A DNA stretch of 7,314 nucleotides from positions 1 to 7,314 of the forward strand of contig JANXTD010000111.1 in assembly GCA_025352585.1 (NCBI GenBank), in the 5' to 3' direction. The notes beneath the pieces are model-generated. The model ran no database searches. It saw nothing but the letters and a program-made list of their open reading frames with translations, and was not told the origin of the DNA. Positions 6,001 to 7,314 of the stretch are shown in pieces. The position numbers were made by a program, and so were the translations under genes. Position 1 is the stretch's first letter; the number at the start of each line of letters is the position of its first letter. Source of the DNA: Fimbriiglobus sp. (GTDB taxonomy: Bacteria; Planctomycetota; Planctomycetia; Gemmatales; Gemmataceae).

Positions 6001-7314
6001 CCCGGCCCCGCCCTGGAAGCGGTACTGGCCGAACGCCGTCGGCACGTTGCGGACGGTGAACAGGTTGTTGCCGCCGCCGCTGGTCACCTGGAAGTCGCCG
6101 GCGAAGGTCTTCGTGTCCACCTCGAAGGTGTTGTTCCCTGCCCCGAGCTTGACGGCCAGGCTCGCGCCCGCGGCGGTGGCGAAGGTCAGCCGCGGCAGGC
6201 CTTCGAGGTTCGCCACCAGCCCCGTGAAGTCGCCCTTCGAGTTGGTCAGGATCGCCGTCGCGTCGATCACGGCCGCGTCGGTTCCGCCCCCGCCGGTGAA
6301 GGTCACGCGGCCGGTGCCGGGCGTCAGGGTCAGCGTGTCGTTGCCGGTGCCGCCCAGCACGGCGAGGGCGTTCGAGAGCGTGCCGCCGGCCGTCACGGCG
6401 TTGGTTCCGGTGCCGACGTTGACCGAAGCGACGCTGGCGGCCCCGGCGAGCGTCACCCGGTCGTTGGCCGGGCCGAAGGTGGCGCGGACGGTGCCGAACT
6501 TGGCCGCGTCGTAGGAGATCGCGCCCTTCTGGCCCGGCCCGGTGATCGCGCTGTTCGTTATGGTGCGCAGCCGGGGTGCCCCGAGGTTCAGTTCGCCGGC
6601 GGTGTCGTCGAGCAGCAGCGTCTGGCCGCCGGACGTGGCCCCGAGGGTCAGCGGCGCGGCGATGTCGTCGAGGGTCGCGGTGACCGCCCCGACGGTGCCG
6701 CCGACGGTGAGGATGCCGCCATTGCCGGCGAGGGTGAGTGTCGTCGGCTGGTCCACGCGCTGGACGCGGACGGTGCCGCCGGGGCCGGGGTTGACCGTCA
6801 GCGCCAGCGTGCTGGCCGGGGCGGTGACGAGGACGGCGTTGCCGTTGGCCGTGAGCGTGCCCTGGTCGAGCACCCACGGCGAGCCGCCGCCGGCCGTGGC
6901 GTTCGTGAAGCGGACGGTGCCGACGGTGCCGTCGGTCGTCACGGCCAGAACCCCGGCGGCCGACTGCGCGAGGGTAGCGTTGACGGCGTCGGTGCCGCCG
7001 CTGCTGGTGACGCTCACCGCGGTGCCGGTCACGCTGACGGCAGCGGTGTCGTTGCCGAGGCCCAACTTCAAGCGGACCGCACCGAGGTTCGATTGCGTAA
7101 TCGCCGCCGAGGCTGCGGTGCCGGTCAGGGCAGTCCCGGTCAGGCTCACCGCGCGGCCGGTGCCGTCGAGCGAGTCGTCGAAGGTCACGGACGCGAGATT
7201 CGCCAGGGCCAGGCTCGCCCCGCCGATCGCGGCGAGCAGGCCGACGCCGACGGTCGCCGTGGCGGTCGCGGCGTTGTCGCCGGTGACGGCCGTCGCGCCG
7301 CCGGTCGAGGCCAA
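1..7314 (-). CDS. Giant multidomain surface/extracellular protein (RTX-like repeats, triple beta-propeller, PKD array), partial at both ends
   Basis: All 2438 codons of the minus-strand register are open, with no stop and no frame break; I translated every one. The order is RTX-like beta repeats (residues 1-558), about 21 lactonase/YVTN-type propeller blades (559-1626), a second beta-rich repeat segment (1627-1829), then tandem PKD/PKD-like domains (1830-2438). The product has no cysteine, about 20 lysines and only six methionines, the first at residue 446, so the real start lies above base 7314. No signal peptide, membrane segment or sorting signal is visible; such signals would sit in the missing termini. 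Domain logic and composition suggest export and a structural, adhesive or binding role at the cell surface (inference). No enzyme active site was recognised. The full protein must exceed 2438 residues. The reading frame is near certain; the specific function is unknown. Confidence 0.96.
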   Translation of the reverse strand, partial: MASTGGATAVTGDNAATATATVGVGLLAAIGGASLALANLASVTFDDSLDGTGRAVSLTGTALTGTAASAAITQSNLGAVRLKLGLGNDTAAVSVTGTAVSVTSSGGTDAVNATLAQSAAGVLAVTTDGTVGTVRFTNATAGGGSPWVLDQGTLTANGNAVLVTAPASTLALTVNPGPGGTVRVQRVDQPTTLTLAGNGGILTVGGTVGAVTATLDDIAAPLTLGATSGGQTLLLDDTAGELNLGAPRLRTITNSAITGPGQKGAISYDAAKFGTVRATFGPANDRVTLAGAASVASVNVGTGTNAVTAGGTLSNALAVLGGTGNDTLTLTPGTGRVTFTGGGGTDAAVIDATAILTNSKGDFTGLVANLEGLPRLTFATAAGASLAVKLGAGNNTFEVDTKTFAGDFQVTSGGGNNLFTVRNVPTAFGQYRFQGGAGADTLTLRMNAPTAGQFAKVLPAVDQLVIDDSSYGGAVAWVSTGTAVTANGLSVVDTQGAGRVSILGGGSNANSLTVSGTGANPAAIDLDGNAVSVSEGLAVLGQSGTPSSGLAVPVTLGSLGGANVVAATADGTLVFAAGPNDGSVTVLRSSPAGFTLVENFTTANFTNATALAVSADGSYLFAATLVNGNAAIFSLRIDAVTGRLSVANTVVIGVPYPFVALLPTPDGLNLLALHQQGQQAGIDPLVKFTVNAATGGLAAAQGYLNFSGEIAGVALTLSDDGGTLYVAKKTTVDVYTRSVAGTLTLARTLDATTGLEIAPFRQLSASGDGQFLFSLASDGTLSAHRLQTRSDHGLTPGDLLPVAALTVGADVGLNAHLGGGVYGTLPFAYDAATGILAVVGTVNGDAIYRVLFYRYDGVGFVHQTADAFNPTDRPVNLAFHGTTLDVLLAGYRGGNANYAIAGILTRYGFSGSGSTFTINSNVRGDLQGAYRQPTYADGNLAITSNGTQTTDIFTSNYADGSNLVFTVHSNRNGGSYFPDTQFAGIGRMVAMAVKPGTTDLWTVTKTYVAGDAVFTLRVIRVSYNGTNAPLENLDLIATVELPTATNYSSMNLQFSPDGGTVYLYTGGSGPAMWLPTANPSGLVETDVHAISTAALTGRWLGTLTIGSGGRVYVADSVSTDVTALTIFDSITVATPTPTGSADAGSGAFATGTGMNPVTGVAVSPDNKVLYLTRVTGGVSGLVLDAGGGVPVAVAGTFAALGVAELQNVTSLTRSGNSLYLTSTTSANNSVVRYDLNATTGLPTGAGAGATAASATFNDGNAVKTPKQLVVANGTVFVASAGTNGVTSLNATTFNASTARTAVRGQSFTSQLPGFDAVATSADGRYVYGVSTAGNAVASLDTTNGVARGFVDGFDGATALAGVSLLAVRASGNSDYLYALAPSTGTVTVVRRRNGGNLTIEGTFTDASLVGATAWVWSASNSRLYAATGTTVRRFDLGGNLPILAGTLSVTAPAAVTALAVDSDGRVYAAGGGRLSVYASNLGSATVTVSGLPNATSVLASGNRVFVAGSDGSLTVLRWDAGFTALAVESTFRQGVGGVTGLSGVSSLAVSTDGRFVFATGPLSGGVSVFALNTVADRFRFTQNVRDGRGVNGVTTPTGLAVVGNTLWVSSRTGPGGSAGGFAPLTITAPGATAQPVALLTSFSNVSALTIQGSAQPDTLRVLRAPDSKTSVVTVNGGGGGDAISVFDVGNGKSLAVNPGPGVASVTVNQSVANSGSAALTITADSGSTSVSIQNLRSNATVELLAAGGGATDIVRVSGAGLAAGATLTVKGNVATQPTSGSAIVYGGDGVLTLSGTDGTVTLPGRGSVSYTGFRASGPLQQVLVQGTPTPAITVNPPGGIAEGGTATFTVADGSNLPGVTFGWDFNGDGNFGDAAGASVTLTWAQLQSFGIRSLGNYAVAARATSTQSVAFAGQTYTSSADAAATLAVSNTAPTLATPTAFAASLGVDYTVPLTATDPGDTAVTGWSVNWGDGTTDALGATATAAAHAYADPGDFLVTVTVTDTTGSTSTSYTVAARPGVGSVTLSTLSTITAADGLVATPFAPGSPLRYEWSLNGGGTAFTTAGPTPTLTVTLAQLVAAGVTGPGNVTLTVTAVYTLGAGTVQSASPPVTLSVVNPTPAGTLTPSVLSAPERSATGAVTLTVTGLTPTFPGTTYTVRYNFNNDGTTFTAPTAPGVAVSVPAGVFVGSGPKTLRAVVTDSLGTSTTLYSTITVTVVAPVLVLTPPAGSVGEGTAATVTATLTDPGLHVTGFLVTWGDGTTTPYADPSTRSFAHAYASGAVGGTAYAVTVVARSATGDASAASSVTVVNVAPSVTLSTTTPTVTLGVANAFVLNVAVTDAGTDTPLGYAVDWGDGTATDVAGAEPLAFHTYATLPAGGAYTVRLLSFTDSSGVYTPAATVSVTVTNAPPAVVAGTVRLPSLGAQGQPLSLAAAAGGVVT
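100..387 (-). other. PKD domain 6 (residues 2310-2405)
   Basis: The domain follows the NVAP linker. It contains FVLNVAVTDAGTD, VDWGDGTATD (residues 2349-2358), FHTYATLPAGGAYTVRLLSFTD (the H-x-Y-x-x-P-G-x-Y-x-V pattern, starting at about 2371), and closes with TVSVTVTNAPP. All PKD signature positions are present. The V-x-V-x-D strand is altered to VRLLSFTD. Confidence 0.84.
388..660 (-). other. PKD domain 5 (residues 2219-2309)
   Basis: Typical PKD features appear in order: VGEGTAATVTATLTDPG near the start, VTWGDGTTTPY (residues 2253-2263), FAHAYASG (about 2271-2278), then AYAVTVVARSATGD and the exit linker VTVVNVAP. WGDG, H-x-Y and the final V-x-V strand are all present, so the assignment is firm. 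The usual PG after H-x-Y is replaced by a GAVGGT loop. The size of 91 residues is normal for the family. Confidence 0.82.
661..966 (-). other. PKD-like/Ig-like domain 4, degenerate (residues 2117-2218)
   Basis: The domain starts after the NPTP linker and includes VTLTVTGLTPTFPG, then VRYNFNNDGTTF (about residues 2157-2168), where NNDG stands in for WGDG. It finishes with TLRAVVTDSLGTST, which matches the closing PKD strand plus Asp (V-x-V-x-D). At about 102 residues it fits a divergent PKD or related Ig-like beta-sandwich. Nothing indicates a catalytic or specific binding function. It separates two recognisable PKD regions and belongs to the same stalk-like array. Confidence 0.6.
967..1260 (-). 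other. PKD-like/Ig-like domain 3, lacking WGDG (residues 2019-2116)
   Basis: This unit is about 98 residues long, the same size as its neighbours. It contains RYEWSLNGGGTAF (about residues 2050-2062) where WGDG would be, then TLTVTLAQLVAAGVTGPGN and VTLTVTAVYTL, and ends in the linker PVTLSVVNPTP. The Y-x-W followed by a Gly-rich turn and late V-T-V-T-A strands are consistent with a PKD or bacterial Ig-like fold that has lost the GDG turn. The TLTxAQL segment also occurs in domain 1 (VTLTWAQLQSFG), which links the two as relatives. Assignment is by position, size and strand pattern. Confidence 0.55.
1261..1521 (-). other. PKD domain 2, canonical (residues 1932-2018)
   Basis: This is the best PKD match in the window. 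It has an AP entry linker, a VPLTATDPGD segment, NWGDGTT (residues 1969-1975), then HAYADPGDFLVTVTVTD (1987-2003). WGDG, H-x-Y-x-x-PG-x-[FY] and V-x-V-x-D are the family hallmarks. The length of about 87 residues is typical. A short STSTSYTVAARP strand closes it before the next, degenerate unit. The role is most likely structural spacing or protein/carbohydrate contact outside the cell. Confidence 0.85.
1522..1827 (-). other. PKD-like domain 1, with an acidic DxNxDG loop (residues 1830-1931)
   Basis: The domain opens with a strand and an AEGGTATFTV segment, then carries GWDFNGDGNFGDA (residues 1862-1874) where a canonical PKD domain has W-GDG. It ends with NYAVAARATS and a closing TLAVSNTAP linker. 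PKD domains are Ig-like beta sandwiches found in extracellular bacterial proteins. The DFNGDGNFGD loop, with acidic or amide residues at alternating positions, resembles an EF-hand-type or dockerin-type calcium loop, so a bound calcium ion is plausible. A longer insertion than usual (about residues 1875-1915) separates this loop from the C-terminal strands. Confidence 0.7.
1828..2436 (-). other. Second RTX-like beta-rich segment between propeller 3 and the PKD array (residues 1627-1829)
   Basis: About 200 residues of short beta strands with Gly/Asp/Asn turns, resembling the first repeat region. Visible motifs are LTIQGSAQPDTLRV (about 1648-1661), VNGGGGDAISVFDVGNGK (1674-1691), LLAAGGGATDIVRVSG (1743-1758) and YGGDGVLTLSGTDGTVTL (from about 1785). 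It ends in a SVSYTGF motif followed by a short spacer. The Q/N-xx-DTL-V pattern is the degenerate form of the haemolysin-type calcium-binding repeat often seen in Planctomycete surface proteins (recalled family knowledge). It probably forms a beta-roll or small beta-helix connecting the propellers to the PKD stalk. Calcium binding is possible but unproven, since few copies match the full GGxGxDxL consensus. Confidence 0.6.
2437..3387 (-). other. Beta-propeller 3, about seven blades (residues 1310-1626)
   Basis: Compact blade units occur at about residues 1313-1345 (TSADGRYVYGVSTAGNAV), 1359-1397 (ASGNSDYLYALAPSTGTV), 1410-1438 (SASNSRLYAATGTTV), 1454-1480 (LAVDSDGRVYAAGGG), 1493-1518 (ASGNRVFVAGSDGSL), 1544-1575 (LAVSTDGRFVFATG) and 1596-1626 (LAVVGNTLWVSS). 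The spacing of about 45 residues and the S-x-DGR-x-V-[FY]-A motif are typical of YVTN/NHL-like or lactonase-type propellers. Of the three propellers this has the most regular and most easily recognised repeats. It directly precedes a second RTX-like segment. The likely role is protein or glycan interaction outside the cell (inference); no catalytic residues were recognised. Confidence 0.72.
3427..4512 (-). other. Beta-propeller 2, divergent, about seven blades (residues 935-1296)
   Basis: Seven further blade-like units can be placed at about residues 938-972, 988-1024 (MAVKPGTTDLWTVTKTY), 1048-1095 (LQFSPDGGTVYLYTGG), 1099-1132 (IGSGGRVYVADS), 1157-1184 (VAVSPDNKVLYLTRV), 1206-1241 (LTRSGNSLYLTST) and 1265-1293 (LVVANGTVFVASAG). 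The SPDG/SPDN turn followed by VLYL/VYL is the classic YVTN/lactonase signature. The first two units are richer in Asn, Tyr and Phe and have longer loops than propeller 1. An Ala/Gly-rich loop (GAGAGATAASA, about residues 1244-1254) lies between blades 6 and 7. Division into a separate propeller rests on counting repeats; a continuous blade array or a different partition is possible. Confidence 0.62.
4570..5640 (-). other. Beta-propeller 1, lactonase/YVTN-like, about seven blades (residues 559-915)
   Basis: Blade-like repeats of roughly 40-60 residues follow one another. Each has a hydrophobic strand, an S/A-x-DG turn, a second strand ending in LF/LY/VF-A, and a V-x-V-[FY] or equivalent outer strand. 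Approximate blades are residues 561-590 (ATADGTLVFAA), 609-638 (LAVSADGSYLFAAT), 656-692 (PTPDGLNLLAL), 711-737 (LTLSDDGGTLYVAKK), 760-788 (SASGDGQFLFSL), 819-856 and 875-912. The first five carry the xDG turn; the last two are more divergent. The pattern matches the lactonase/6-phosphogluconolactonase-like and YVTN repeat families, which form seven-bladed propellers. The length of about 350 residues fits one such propeller. I see no evidence for lactonase catalysis, and in giant surface proteins such propellers usually serve as binding or structural modules. Boundaries are approximate. Confidence 0.72.
5641..7314 (-). other. N-terminal-side beta-repeat region with RTX-like Gly-Asn/Asp turns (residues 1-558)
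   Basis: This part of the giant protein consists of short alternating hydrophobic beta strands separated by Gly-rich turns. Recurrent turn motifs are LGLGNDT (residues 84-90), SSGGTDAVNATL (about 104-114), VLGGTGNDTLTL (319-330), FTGGGGTDAAVIDA (339-352), LGAGNNTFEV (390-399), SGGGNNLFTV (412-421), GGAGADTLTL (435-444) and ILGGGSNANSLTV (502-514). These resemble the GGxGxDxL nonapeptide of RTX/haemolysin-type calcium-binding repeats, but they are isolated copies about 20-70 residues apart, not a tight tandem. A parallel beta-helix or beta-roll is likely, and calcium binding is possible at the best-matching copies. The region continues upstream of the window. It could instead be classed as an autotransporter or filamentous-haemagglutinin-like beta-solenoid. 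The beta-repeat character is secure; the exact fold is not. Confidence 0.7.

Noticed and set aside
1..7314. Promoters, terminators, RNA genes, CRISPR or mobile elements
   Set aside because: The window is coding throughout on the minus strand. I saw no repeat-spacer pattern, tRNA-like structure, inverted-repeat termini or transposase motifs.

Overview
The whole 7314-base window lies inside one very large protein-coding gene on the minus strand. Reading the complement from base 7314 down to base 1, in the register whose codons lie on bases 7314-7312 through 3-1, gives 2438 consecutive sense codons with no stop. Neither the true start nor the stop is present: the gene enters above base 7314 and leaves below base 1. 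No intergenic space, RNA gene, promoter, terminator, mobile element or CRISPR array was seen. Residue numbers below count from base 7314, so residue 1 is not the real N-terminus.

Organism: the DNA is very GC-rich (roughly 70% by eye) with strong G/C preference at third codon positions. The protein is a giant, cysteine-free, Thr/Ala/Gly/Val/Asn-rich mosaic of RTX-like beta repeats, lactonase-type (YVTN-like) propeller blades and PKD domains. This style is common in large-genome Planctomycetes (Gemmata and relatives), which is my best guess. Myxobacteria or another high-GC phylum cannot be excluded from the sequence alone.

Layout from N- to C-terminal side (high to low coordinates): (1) residues 1-558, a beta-strand-rich repeat region with many Gly-Asn/Asp turns (LGxGNDT-like), probably a beta-helix or beta-roll; (2) residues 559-1626, about 21 blade-like repeats that I divide into three seven-bladed propellers; (3) residues 1627-1829, a second RTX-like beta-rich segment; (4) residues 1830-2438, a tandem array of PKD and PKD-like/Ig-like domains joined by N-x-x-P linkers and continuing past the window edge.

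The modules look like those of an exported cell-surface or extracellular protein. The RTX-like and PKD parts would act as stalk or calcium-stabilised scaffold and the propellers as an interaction platform. No catalytic motif was recognised, and any precise function is inference. The long plus-strand open frames are shadows of this gene, caused by its near-total avoidance of TTA, CTA and TCA codons.
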